Shown here piece by piece: positions 1-9,300 of a stretch of DNA of 64,000 nt. This DNA comes from an uncultured Prevotellaceae bacterium (lineage in GTDB: Bacteria > Bacteroidota > Bacteroidia > Bacteroidales > Muribaculaceae): NCBI GenBank assembly GCA_900318255.1, contig ONJX01000011.1, positions 28,493 to 92,492 on the forward strand. Reading direction: 5' to 3'. Within the stretch, counting starts at the first letter, position 1, and the number at the start of each line of letters is the position of its first letter. The notes below the pieces were generated by a model. That model worked only from the letters and a program-made list of their open reading frames with translations, searched no databases and had not been told where the DNA came from. The position numbers and the translations under genes are program-made.

Positions 1-2190
1 GCTTGGAGTGATGACGATCTCACCAGCCCTAACCTCAATATTGGTAACTACAAAACCTTGAGCGGCAGTAGCAGTAACGGTGAACTTCTCGCCCTCTTTA
101 ACCTTAGTCACAAGGCTCTCTACTGGAGTGCCATCCTCGAGGGTAACGGCCACGGTGCCGTTGGCCTGCTCGGCAGTGAAGCTGATGAAGCTCTCTACCA
201 CTGGCTCCTGATGCTCAACGAAGCTGATGGGGTGCAGCTGTGCAGCACTGTTGTAGATAGTGGCTACGCCATAAACGTCGTAGGCCTTGTCGTCGGTGGG
301 ATAGTCAACACCAAAGCGGTTGTAAGTGGCAAGAGTCTCCTCGCCAATGACGAGAGTGGTGCCGTCGATAGTAGCGTTCTTAACCACTACATAGATGTTC
401 TGGTTGGCCTCATAGTCGGCAATAGCGATTTCCTGAGCAACGAGCTCGGCAGTCTCGGTAGCGGCTTGCATGCCATTCATGTTGGTCATCTCGATGGTGC
501 CGTTATAGTTGGCCTTCTTAGCGCTAAAGCCAGCGGGAATCACATCGCCAAAGTTATAGGTTTGACCAGCATTGCCATAGATGAGCACGCCACCAGTCTC
601 GTCCTGAGCATAGAGGCGCTGACCAGCCTGACCACTAACCACGAGGTTGCCAGTGAAGACAAACTCGGTGCCGTCCTCGAGAGCGAGGTACTCGGCAGCA
701 GTAGCCACGGTGAGAGTCTTAACAAACTCCTTAGAAACAATAGGAGAGCAATCCTCGGCCTCGTTGAAGGCAATAGCCTTAACGGTAGCGGTCTCGGTAA
801 GCTCAAATGGCTCGGTGTACTCTGTTGAGTTGATAGTTGGGTCGGTACCATCGATGGTGTAACGGATGGTAGCACCCTCTTCCTCGCAAGTGATAGTTAC
901 TGTAGTAGAGCCAATGAATGGGGTCTCGCCAGTGATAACTGGAGCGGCTACCTCAGTTGCCTGAGCAACGAACTCGAGAGGCATGAACTGAGTTCCATTA
1001 AAATATCCTGTGATTCCATAAACATCATAAATGTTGCCATCACTTGGAATGGTCACATTAAAACGGTTATAAAGTGTCACGTTCTCCTCGCCAACAATGA
1101 TTTTACCATTTTCAATGGTAGCACCCTTGATAACAGCATACAAGAATGGATTTTGCTGTGTTACTTGAGCTGGAGTGAGCTCCTGAGCTGTAAGTTCAGA
1201 GGTTGTTGCAGCAGCCGAAAGGCCAGCCATGTTGGTGGCCTCAGGAGCGCCATTGTAAGTAGTCTTTGTTCCTGTCCATCCTGCAGGAATTACATCGTTC
1301 TTGTCATAAGTAGTTGTAGCCTTGAATAACAACATACCACCGGTAGCATCCTGTGCATATAGATAGTTGCCAGTTTGAGCGCTTACAACGAGGTTACCAG
1401 TGAATGTAAACTCAGTGTTATCGGTAAGTGCGTTGAACTCAGCTACTGTAGCAACGTTAACAGCCTGGGGCTTGATAGTGTAAGCAGCAGTGGCAACTGC
1501 GCTCTCGTTCTCATTGGCATCAACAGCGATGGCCTTGATGGTCATTGCCTCGTTAACAACGATAGGCTCCTCGTAGGTCTCACCCACGCTGTTGGCATAA
1601 GAAGGAGTGGTGCCATCGGTGGTGTAGATGATCATTTCGGCATCGGGAGCGCTGATAGTAACTGCGGTGCCAGCCTTAACCTCACCAGCAGCAGGGCTGA
1701 AGGTGGGAGGAGTAACGGTCTGGACGGGTGAACCACCCACTGTATAAGTCACACTAATTGCGCTAACAAACACCTTACCTTTATTACCAGTAGATTGGCT
1801 AACAACAAAAGATGCACTCGCACCAGTTGCTGTTACTGATGTTCCACTTTCCACTGTTTCTCCATCAAATAACAGAACACCATTGTCTTTAACCGAATAG
1901 GTAACTGTCACCGACTTAAGAGTAGCACCAGAAGCTACCACATTAAGCTCTGCACTCTCATTGGCATAAAGGCGCCAGTTGTGCCCATTTGTGTAATACT
2001 TTCCACTATTAGCACCACCAGTTACTGACACAGTAATAATGTCATCCATTGCAAAAGAAGTGTATTGCGTGGCATCTGACCAGCTATTAGCCGTTGCAAC
2101 ATCTTCAATTGTTTTTTCAACAGTCACTTCGGCAGCCCATGCTCCGACTGCGAACATGGCCATCATCACGAGAGATAAAAACTTTCTCAT
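1..2190 (-). CDS. Secreted multi-domain protein with chitobiase-like and OB-fold-like repeats (C-terminus outside window)
   Basis: The frame is open from an ATG at 2190 to the left window edge (730 codons, no stop), so the C-terminus is missing. The N-terminus is a signal peptide (MRKFLSLVMMAMFAVGAWA). After about 150 residues of beta-rich sequence there are two alternating modules. One is a chitobiase/FN3-associated type domain with IYTTDGTTP and IRYTIDGTDP motifs (about residues 160-210 and 395-440). The other is an OB-fold-like domain with TEFTFTGNLVVS and TEFVFTGNLVVSGQ motifs (about 220-370 and 450-610). Such proteins in Bacteroidales are exported and usually end in a T9SS or lipoprotein-independent sorting tail, which cannot be checked here. 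Function is unknown; surface adhesion or glycan binding is an inference. A promoter-like TACCTTTG lies about 100 bp upstream. Confidence 0.85.
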   Translation of the reverse strand, partial: MRKFLSLVMMAMFAVGAWAAEVTVEKTIEDVATANSWSDATQYTSFAMDDIITVSVTGGANSGKYYTNGHNWRLYANESAELNVVASGATLKSVTVTYSVKDNGVLLFDGETVESGTSVTATGASASFVVSQSTGNKGKVFVSAISVTYTVGGSPVQTVTPPTFSPAAGEVKAGTAVTISAPDAEMIIYTTDGTTPSYANSVGETYEEPIVVNEAMTIKAIAVDANENESAVATAAYTIKPQAVNVATVAEFNALTDNTEFTFTGNLVVSAQTGNYLYAQDATGGMLLFKATTTYDKNDVIPAGWTGTKTTYNGAPEATNMAGLSAAATTSELTAQELTPAQVTQQNPFLYAVIKGATIENGKIIVGEENVTLYNRFNVTIPSDGNIYDVYGITGYFNGTQFMPLEFVAQATEVAAPVITGETPFIGSTTVTITCEEEGATIRYTIDGTDPTINSTEYTEPFELTETATVKAIAFNEAEDCSPIVSKEFVKTLTVATAAEYLALEDGTEFVFTGNLVVSGQAGQRLYAQDETGGVLIYGNAGQTYNFGDVIPAGFSAKKANYNGTIEMTNMNGMQAATETAELVAQEIAIADYEANQNIYVVVKNATIDGTTLVIGEETLATYNRFGVDYPTDDKAYDVYGVATIYNSAAQLHPISFVEHQEPVVESFISFTAEQANGTVAVTLEDGTPVESLVTKVKEGEKFTVTATAAQGFVVTNIEVRAGEIVITPS

Positions 2191-2285
2191 AAAAAATGAA
2201 TTAAGTTTAAGAAGTTAATTAATTTGTTGTTTACATAAAAAGGTATGTTTCAGTTGATTAAACCAAAACACCCCTTTTCTTGCTG

Positions 2286-2293
2286 CAAAGGTA
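2286..2293 (-). promoter_or_regulatory. Bacteroidetes -7 box (TACCTTTG)
   Basis: On the minus strand this reads TACCTTTG, matching the TAnnTTTG -7 consensus, upstream of the secreted repeat protein that starts at 2190. A good TTTG -33 box at the usual spacing is not evident, so strength is uncertain. Confidence 0.55.
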
Positions 2294-2359
2294 GTTAATT
2301 TTTCAATAAGATGCCACCGGTGAGCACATTTTTATATTATTTTATAAAACGAAGCTCTT

Positions 2360-3208
2360 TTATCGGTTCTTGACCACTGCCACATATATTATAAGGATGA
2401 CGTTCATCATCAGGGCGTAGATGATGGCGGGGATGGCATACCGGTCATCGCCAAAGACCAGCGGACTGCTGGCAATGGTGATGGCCTGGGCAGCATTCTG
2501 CATTCCTATCTCGATGACGATGGTGCGCCGCTCTTTGGTGCTCAAGCGCATAGCCCAAGCCAGGAGCACACCGCTTGCCATAGCCAGGAGGATGAGCACG
2601 GTGATAGAAAGGCCCAGCTGGCCGAAATTGGCGACTATCGCCTCACGGTTCTTGATGAAAAACACTGTGGCAAGGAAGATTAGCGCGGGGAAGGCAAAGC
2701 GCGACAGCACACGGTGTATTTTCTCGGCAGCACTCCCCCACTTCTTGCGCACGGCAATGCCCACAACAATGGGCACGAGCATGAGCACGATGTTCTGCAT
2801 CACAAGGTTACCCACTGGTAGATGCACGCTGGTGGCACTGCTGGCGGCAGTGGTCACCCACTCCAGGATGAGCGGCACGGTGAAGAGAGTGATAATGCTG
2901 CTACACGCCGTGAGCGACACCGATAGTGCCACGTCGCCCTTGGCGAGCATCGAGAACACGTTAGACGAGCTGCCACCCGGGCAGCACGCTATCAGCACAA
3001 AGCCAATGAGGAACACCGGCTCCAGATGCAATGCCCACCCTATGAGCCACGCCAGCGCCGGCAGCGCCACTATCTGCCCCAGCAACCCGGCAAGCACGGG
3101 CTTGGGGCGATCTTTAAACAATTTGAAATCCTTGAGCTCCAAGTTCAAGCCAAGCTCAAACATGAGCAGCGTGAGAATTGGGATTACTATAAATATCGTT
3201 GCGTTCAT
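2360..3208 (-). CDS. Bile acid:sodium symporter (BASS) family transporter
   Basis: A 282-residue integral membrane protein with about nine hydrophobic segments covering nearly the whole length. The motif ACCPGGSSSNVFS (about residues 74-86) is the hallmark of the BASS/SBF family; the second half carries the matching polar stretch around GMQNAAQAITIAS (about 235-247). The family couples inward movement of organic anions (bile acids, pantoate, 2-keto acids) to sodium. The substrate here cannot be told from sequence. It stands alone between the secreted protein and the porin genes, with no partner subunit. Length is normal for the family. Confidence 0.9.
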   Translation of the reverse strand: MNATIFIVIPILTLLMFELGLNLELKDFKLFKDRPKPVLAGLLGQIVALPALAWLIGWALHLEPVFLIGFVLIACCPGGSSSNVFSMLAKGDVALSVSLTACSSIITLFTVPLILEWVTTAASSATSVHLPVGNLVMQNIVLMLVPIVVGIAVRKKWGSAAEKIHRVLSRFAFPALIFLATVFFIKNREAIVANFGQLGLSITVLILLAMASGVLLAWAMRLSTKERRTIVIEIGMQNAAQAITIASSPLVFGDDRYAIPAIIYALMMNVILIIYVAVVKNR

Positions 3209-3262
3209 ATCATTGATTTATCGAGCGCCTGCGGCGCGGGGAAGGTGGAGCGAGGAAAGTGG

Positions 3263-3376
3263 AACGGGGGATCGGGGATCGGGGATCGGAGATCGGAGAT
3301 CGGAAACGGGGGAAGGGGGGATCGGGGATCGGAGATCGGGGATCGGGGATCGGGGATCGGAAACGGGGGAAGGGGG
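3263..3376. repeat. Tandem heptamer array (GGGGATC / GGAGATC), itself duplicated
   Basis: About 15 near-perfect 7-bp units of the form GATCGGG or GATCGGA. They are arranged as two about 57-bp blocks, each ending in GGAAACGGGGGAAGGGG. The array lies between the BASS gene and the porin gene, both on the minus strand, and codes for nothing convincing. Similar ATCGGAGATCGAGAATCG sequence recurs just upstream of the DPP-IV gene at about 20475-20500. Confidence 0.9.
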
Positions 3377-3411
3377 TGTTAATTATGCATTGAGCATTAT
3401 GCATTGCATTA

Positions 3412-4587
3412 CTAAAACCCTATCTGGAACTGCGTTATCCACGCCTTGGTGTCGGGGCCCATGTTGCGGTCGCTATAGATGTACTGGGTGCTAATGCGGC
3501 ATTTCTTGTAAACCCAGTATTGCAATCCCACCAAGTAGTTGCTAGTGCGGGTCCAGGCGGGGAAAGCGTCACGCGCCTCCTTGCTCAAGGCGGTGTTCTT
3601 GTCGAGGTAGTCATAGTCGAGCACCACGTCAAGATTGCGGAACAGGCGGCACCACAGCTCGGCATAGAAGGCGCGGCTGCCTATGCCGCCATTCTTGCCG
3701 CTCATATACTCGGTGCGAAGCTTCAAGGGTCGCCATTTCACCTCGGCACCCACGCTCCATCGGTTGCGGGTGTAATTTTCACCCTTAGCAACTGTGCCAA
3801 ACATGTCATCGTCCTGAGCATTGCCTTTGCCAATGACAAATGACCCAGAGAGTGTTATATCCTTAGTGGGCAGTACGTTGAGCATAGCCACCACGTCTTT
3901 GTGCTTGTTGTTGTCGCGCAAGTTCATGCCCGCACCATTAAACACCCCCACACTATAATTAAGGTAGTAGTGACCATCGCGTGCCCTGACGGCATCACCC
4001 GTAATCATGGCTCCCAGGTCGCGACCAGCATAGTTGCCATAAAGGGCGTCGCCAGCGATACCAGCCATGTAGCGAGTGCCCTCATTGAGGTTTACTGTGC
4101 CTAGCAACGAGGGCGAGATGATATTTTCAAGCGTGTAGGGCGTCTTGAACTGCCCCACCCTGACCTTCAGTTCGGGCAAGAAGGCATATTGCGCATAATA
4201 TTCATGCAGGTGCTTCGAGGCCTGCGTGCTGGCAGCGTCAACCATTAGGAAGAAACTCAACTTGCGCGTCAGCTCGGCATTGGCCATGAGTATGATGCGA
4301 GTGAGGCTAAACGAGTTCTTGGTCTCGGCACCGGTCTTTGTAATGTCAAACTGTGTCTGAGCATATCCAAAGAGCGTCAACTTGCTTGGCCCTATGTGGA
4401 TGTTCAACGGCATCACAGGCTTCTCGCCCTCCTGCGGCTTCGTTGCCATGATTGCACTATCACTAGTGTTAAGTGTTGACACGCTCACACTGAGGCTCCT
4501 CTTCGGTGCCTCGACAGGCTCTGCCACCTCCTCGGCGACAGTCACAAAAGGCATAACGGCCATTACAGCCGCAATAAGTTTCTTCAT
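3412..4587 (-). CDS. OprP/OprO-like outer-membrane porin
   Basis: A 391-residue protein if started at the ATG at 4587. An in-frame extension to 4668 is possible but would include the promoter -7 box at 4622-4629, so the inner start is preferred. The N-terminus MKKLIAAVMAVMPFVTVAEE is a signal peptide. The body has the phosphate-selective porin O/P pattern: LTLFGYAQTQFDIT opening, FFLMVDAAS, VRVGQFKTPYTLENI, and a C-terminal strand ending in WITQFQIGF with a terminal Phe as in outer-membrane barrels. The role is diffusion across the outer membrane. Bacteroidales members of this family are often annotated as phosphate porins, but the true substrate is usually unproven. Confidence 0.85.
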   Translation of the reverse strand: MKKLIAAVMAVMPFVTVAEEVAEPVEAPKRSLSVSVSTLNTSDSAIMATKPQEGEKPVMPLNIHIGPSKLTLFGYAQTQFDITKTGAETKNSFSLTRIILMANAELTRKLSFFLMVDAASTQASKHLHEYYAQYAFLPELKVRVGQFKTPYTLENIISPSLLGTVNLNEGTRYMAGIAGDALYGNYAGRDLGAMITGDAVRARDGHYYLNYSVGVFNGAGMNLRDNNKHKDVVAMLNVLPTKDITLSGSFVIGKGNAQDDDMFGTVAKGENYTRNRWSVGAEVKWRPLKLRTEYMSGKNGGIGSRAFYAELWCRLFRNLDVVLDYDYLDKNTALSKEARDAFPAWTRTSNYLVGLQYWVYKKCRISTQYIYSDRNMGPDTKAWITQFQIGF

Positions 4588-4621
4588 TAAATTCATAGTC
4601 ATAAGCAGATAATTGTGGCTG

Positions 4622-4657
4622 CAAAGGTAACACTTTTTTCGCGCAAAGCAAAAAAGG
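4622..4657 (-). promoter_or_regulatory. Promoter of porin gene
   Basis: Reads TTTG, 19 bp, TACCTTTG on the minus strand, a perfect match to the Bacteroidetes -33/-7 consensus. The -7 box is at 4622-4629. It places transcription start just upstream of the ATG codons at 4602-4587 and excludes the longer ORF start at 4668. Confidence 0.75.
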
Positions 4658-4696
4658 AGGGAACTCATCGCTCCCTCTTTGAATTTATAAACAAAA

Positions 4697-6316
4697 CTAT
4701 CGAATTATAATTTTGCGATTGCCATTGATATAAAAGCCTGGGGTCGTAGGCTTTGTGTCGCCCAAACTGCGACCATCAATGGTAAACCAACCTTTATTAA
4801 TCTGGGTGAAATCGATAACAACGTCGACCACACCTGTTAGGGGGGCATCTGCGGGCAATTCAAGTGGATAAACGATGAATTTATCACTCACGCCACCTGA
4901 GGTGTAAGGCGTATATTTTGTCTCTTGACTGCGTAGTAGGTTTTTATTATCGCTAAAGATTGTACGACGATTGATAGCGACGAAATCATAAATTCCACAA
5001 TTAACCAATTCAGGGACAGGAAGTTCCTCGTAGAGGTCATAGTGTGGCCTAATTCCTCCAGCAAGTTCCATTGTGTTGATGCCGTTGTCTTCATCGGGCT
5101 CTGGTAGGTAGAAACATTCGTCATCTTCGCAATATATAGTCCAATCCACATGAATAAGTTCCTGTGGCTTGGGCTGGACGAGGGCATAGACTCGGCCATT
5201 GGGACTAAGTTGCGCCCTACCCATAAAAGATGCTGGGATGTAGACATTTTTCTCATAGAGGCCCTGATCACCAATTTCTAAAGTCGCCCCATCGCTAACT
5301 TCAATGACAGGATTCATTTTATCTTTTAAGATGCCAGAGATTGTTTCACCGTTAATAAGATAGCCTATAAAGTCGTCGGGGTCTTCCACATTGGTAAGTA
5401 CCACCCAGTTGCTTTGGTCGTAGCGCTTGCCCTCATGCTCATCCATCAGCCCAGTATTCTTCATGTAGTCAATCTCGCCAGGGTAGGCACGGTCGGGGGT
5501 GAGCCAGTGGTTGTCGTCCTTGGCATAGAGACCGCCATTTTTATCAACATAGACAGCAGTAAGGGCATCTTTAACAGTGTACTCACGATCCACTACGCCA
5601 TAGTTTACTATCCACGACAGGGGGTAGCAGTTAGAATCTTCATCCAAGAGCCATTCATCAAATTCACCTGAAGCTTGATATGCTTCAAGCATGCCTTGTG
5701 GCACATGGCAGTGTGTTCCATTCTCAGGGTTGTGACTTGCAAGACGCGACCCATTAAACTCTGTGCCCCCCACATTGCTCGCATCTCTAAAGATGCCATC
5801 CCACCAGCCTTCAAAGTCTTGAAGTTGACTGTCTTCCATCAGGAAATACACATCGGTGACACCCGTGCACTCAGAGAAAGCGTGCGCTTGAATCTCTGTC
5901 ACCGTTGAGGGTATAACCATTGTTGTGAGACTTGTGCAAAAAGCAAAAGCCTCCTCCTCAATGATCTCCAATCCCTCGGGCAGGATTGCCACTTCAATAT
6001 TAGAACAACGGAAGAACGCGTTCTGCCCTATGCTGGTAATGCCCTCGTCTATGGTGAGATAAACGATGTCTTCGTTATCCTCGAAAGCACCATTGGCGAT
6101 TCCGAAGACTTGATACTCACCAACCTGACCACGTATGTGGAGCGACTGAATGGGTGTCTTCTCGTCCCAGCCGGCAGCCATGTATCCATACTCATGGGCG
6201 ATGGAGTTTTCATACCACTCGTAGACCACGCCGTCAACGACGAGTCCGTCGTTGGCGGCATGACCTACAGTAGCAGTCAGCACAGATAATAGTGCTATTA
6301 ATAAGAGTTTCTTCAT
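4697..6316 (-). CDS. BspA-like leucine-rich-repeat surface protein
   Basis: A 539-residue protein with signal peptide (MKKLLLIALLSVLTATVGHA). Residues about 55-200 hold BspA/TpLRR (LRR_5) repeats with the typical GxxxIGxxAFxxCxxLxxVxIPxxVxxIxxxAFxxC spacing. The rest is a beta-rich region without a family I recognise. The end, GFYINGNRKIIIR, resembles the short basic C-terminal tails of proteins sent out by T9SS. The ATG overlaps the stop of the giant upstream gene (ATGA at 6313-6316), so the two are translationally coupled and probably act together at the cell surface. BspA-like proteins bind host matrix or other bacteria; that role is inferred. Confidence 0.85.
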   Translation of the reverse strand: MKKLLLIALLSVLTATVGHAANDGLVVDGVVYEWYENSIAHEYGYMAAGWDEKTPIQSLHIRGQVGEYQVFGIANGAFEDNEDIVYLTIDEGITSIGQNAFFRCSNIEVAILPEGLEIIEEEAFAFCTSLTTMVIPSTVTEIQAHAFSECTGVTDVYFLMEDSQLQDFEGWWDGIFRDASNVGGTEFNGSRLASHNPENGTHCHVPQGMLEAYQASGEFDEWLLDEDSNCYPLSWIVNYGVVDREYTVKDALTAVYVDKNGGLYAKDDNHWLTPDRAYPGEIDYMKNTGLMDEHEGKRYDQSNWVVLTNVEDPDDFIGYLINGETISGILKDKMNPVIEVSDGATLEIGDQGLYEKNVYIPASFMGRAQLSPNGRVYALVQPKPQELIHVDWTIYCEDDECFYLPEPDEDNGINTMELAGGIRPHYDLYEELPVPELVNCGIYDFVAINRRTIFSDNKNLLRSQETKYTPYTSGGVSDKFIVYPLELPADAPLTGVVDVVIDFTQINKGWFTIDGRSLGDTKPTTPGFYINGNRKIIIR

Positions 6317-9300
6317 TTCTTGATAATCTGCTTGATAGCTCTTGCTCCATTGTGAGTGCGAGCTTCGACGAAATAGACTCCATCAATTAGGTGACTCAGG
6401 TTCAATGTAGCATGATTGTCATCGATGGTGAAGTGGTCGAGTTGCTTGCCGTTGATTGAGTAAAGAGTCACATCCTTGATGATGTCGCCTGCGGTGACGT
6501 TGATCACATCGGTAACCACTGCTGGAGTGATTACTATCGATGATGACAATGTCACATTCTCAATTGCCGACGTGTTGTTAAGGTCAAGCACTTGAGGCTC
6601 GTCGAGGTCGCCATAAATCCAGTCACTGAGCCATTGCAGCTCCTCGCTGAACCACACTTCCTGGCCACCATAGATGGTGGCGAAGCGCACTGTCTTGCCC
6701 GCCTCGTCGGCATTGCCTGCCACGGTGAGCATGTAGTAGCCATCGTCGGTGGCAAAGGTGGCTCCACGGCACTCGCCATCGACAAATGCTGCCAGGCACA
6801 GGTCGTTGACCTCGATGTCTCCCTTCACGATGCGCGCCACAACATTCATGTTGTCGCTGAACTGGTGGTGGTCAACAGGGGCAAATGGCAGGTTGCGAGG
6901 CGCATTCATCATCACAGCAGGCGCCTGATAGGTATTGGCATCAATGGTTGGATAGCGGAAGGTCACAGGCTCGCTGTTGTTGGACTTATAATAATAGCCC
7001 AAACCAGGAATAATGGCTGTGAGATCGCCCTCCCACTTGTAACCGTCGTAGAATGCCACCTGAGTCTTGCTCTTGACGATGTCGCCACGAGTAGGCATCA
7101 GGTCGGCGAAGGCCTCGGCAAGGCTGAGGTTGTAGATTGACAGCGGTCCAATCCAGTTCCATCCCGGGTAGATGGTCTGGGTGGTGTTGCGGGTGTCAAT
7201 CATCGTGCCACTGATGCTGTGGTTGATATCGTTCTTGACCTTGAGTTTGTAGAGGTTTCCAATTGCCAGCGTGTCAAGACCGGCAGAGGTCCACTTAGTA
7301 CCGCTATTCATAGCGAATCCTTCTTTGCCCTTGATGGTGTTGAACGTCTTGGAGTGACCGAAGAGGCTCTCCAAGTCGGCCTTACCAGGCTCGGGCTCGA
7401 CAAAGAGCGATATCCAGTTCCAACCGTTAACGAGGTTGCACTGCTGCTCAATCAAGTCACTTGGTTGCCACACAACAGGGTTGTCGTAGTCACCATAGAG
7501 TCCGTTGGGTTGGTAGGTAGGATTCAGTATCTCGCCATTGAGCTTGGTCTTCACATTGCCAAGCACTACGCCCTTCTCGGCATCATAAATGCGGAAGGTG
7601 ATGGGACTCAAACTTACTACGTCCTCTATTCCGTAGATGGTCATGTTCACAAAGTAGGCATCACGACTAACCACCAATTTGGGCGATGCCACGCCACAGC
7701 ACTTGTCATCGACAAAGGCGGCAATTTTGGTATTGGTATTGGTACAAATCTTGTCGTCTAAGTAGATTTGACCTATCATGTTCATCGAACTCTCGGCTCC
7801 ATAGGGGTCGAATGTCCAATTGGGCTCGTTGCCTGTTACAGTGACATTGATTAGCAACGGGGCACAGATGCCGTCATTGTTGGTCGCGTAGGCATAGACC
7901 ATGTGAGTTCCAACAGGCGCATCGGCTCCCACTGTGAACTCTATAGTTTCCCACTCACCTGTGCCAAGCACGCCTGTGGTTACCGAAGGAGTAATCCAGG
8001 TGGGAAGTCCCGAGATGTCGAAACGCCCGCTCTCGCTGCCCTTGTTGTGCAAAGCTGCGAACATAGACGCCTCGCTCAAGCGGTCCTTCTCAACCAATAG
8101 CGCCTCTTGATCCCATTCTAGAGTGCTGTAATCAACTACTGCACTCCATGTGATGGTCTCCGACAGGTTATCCTGCATGTCACGCACATTCTTGACGATG
8201 AACGTGAGCAAGATACCCTGCATACGTGCCGGCAACGTGTTGAGGTTGATGTAAATCTCGTTGGACGAAGCCGTGAAATCGAAGTCAAGGTTCTGCTTGA
8301 GCGGCGACTTGCGCAGAGCGGGAGCAGTAGAAGATTGTACCACTCCAGGACCTATTGCTTCGCCCATGCCAAGCTGCTCCATGCCAGGAGCATTGTTGAT
8401 GAGGCTGAACTCTGTGATGATGTTGCCATTGGCATCAAGCACACTGTGCTCCATGGGATAGTAGGCGATAAGTCCAGTGACCTGTGCGGTATCGACCTGA
8501 TTGTAGCGGTTGGCTATTACCGAGGTGCCATCACACGCCACATTCCAAACACGCAGCTCATCGATGTCGCCAGTGAACTTGTAGCTCTCCTGAATCATGC
8601 TTGACTGTGGGTCAAACTTGAGGATACCGCCCACATAGAGGTAGTCGCCTGCGGCAGCCGGCAACTGCTGCTCAGCAAGAGTCTTCACGGGCTTGCCGTC
8701 GAGATAAACCACAGCACTTACGCCACGATGCACGTTGAGGGCGATGTGGTGCCAATTGCCGTCGTTGTAGTCGGTGTTGGTGAGCACGATTGGCAGGCCA
8801 TTGCTGTCGAGCGATGACAGGCTATCATTGTAGAGGTGGAGAATCATCGAGTTGTCGTAGTCGAAGCCAATCGATACTCGGTCGGTAACCGAGAGCAATG
8901 TGGCTCGTGCGTTCTTGTCTTTCTCGCCACGGAACCAGGTCTCAACAACATAGCTGTCGGTTGAGCGTGGCGACACACCTCCAATAGGCACCTTGATGAT
9001 GTGCTCGCCATCGAGGTGAGCGGCAAGGTTGGTGTTCTCCACGTTCCACGACTCGGTAGCCAGATGCATGTTGCGTCCACGGGCATAGTCAGTAACGGTG
9101 GTACCGTGACCCTCGTTCATCTTCCAGTAGCCAACCAGTCCTGGCAGATAGGGTGCTACGACCTCATCTTTCTGTGCCAGCAGGGTGCGCACTGGGCAGT
9201 TCTTGTTCCAGAGCACAAGCTCGTGCATCATGCCAGTGAAATCGCGGCCCAGAATGAGTCGGCCGTTGCTATTGTAGTCCGACACAATGGCTTCGTCGAA

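Noticed and set aside
3263..3376. CRISPR array
   Set aside because: Units are 7 bp with no unique spacers and there are no cas genes; it is a simple tandem repeat.
2421..3494. Plus-strand ORF of 357 codons across the BASS gene and heptamer array
   Set aside because: Antisense to a clear BASS transporter and continued through a simple repeat; no domain.
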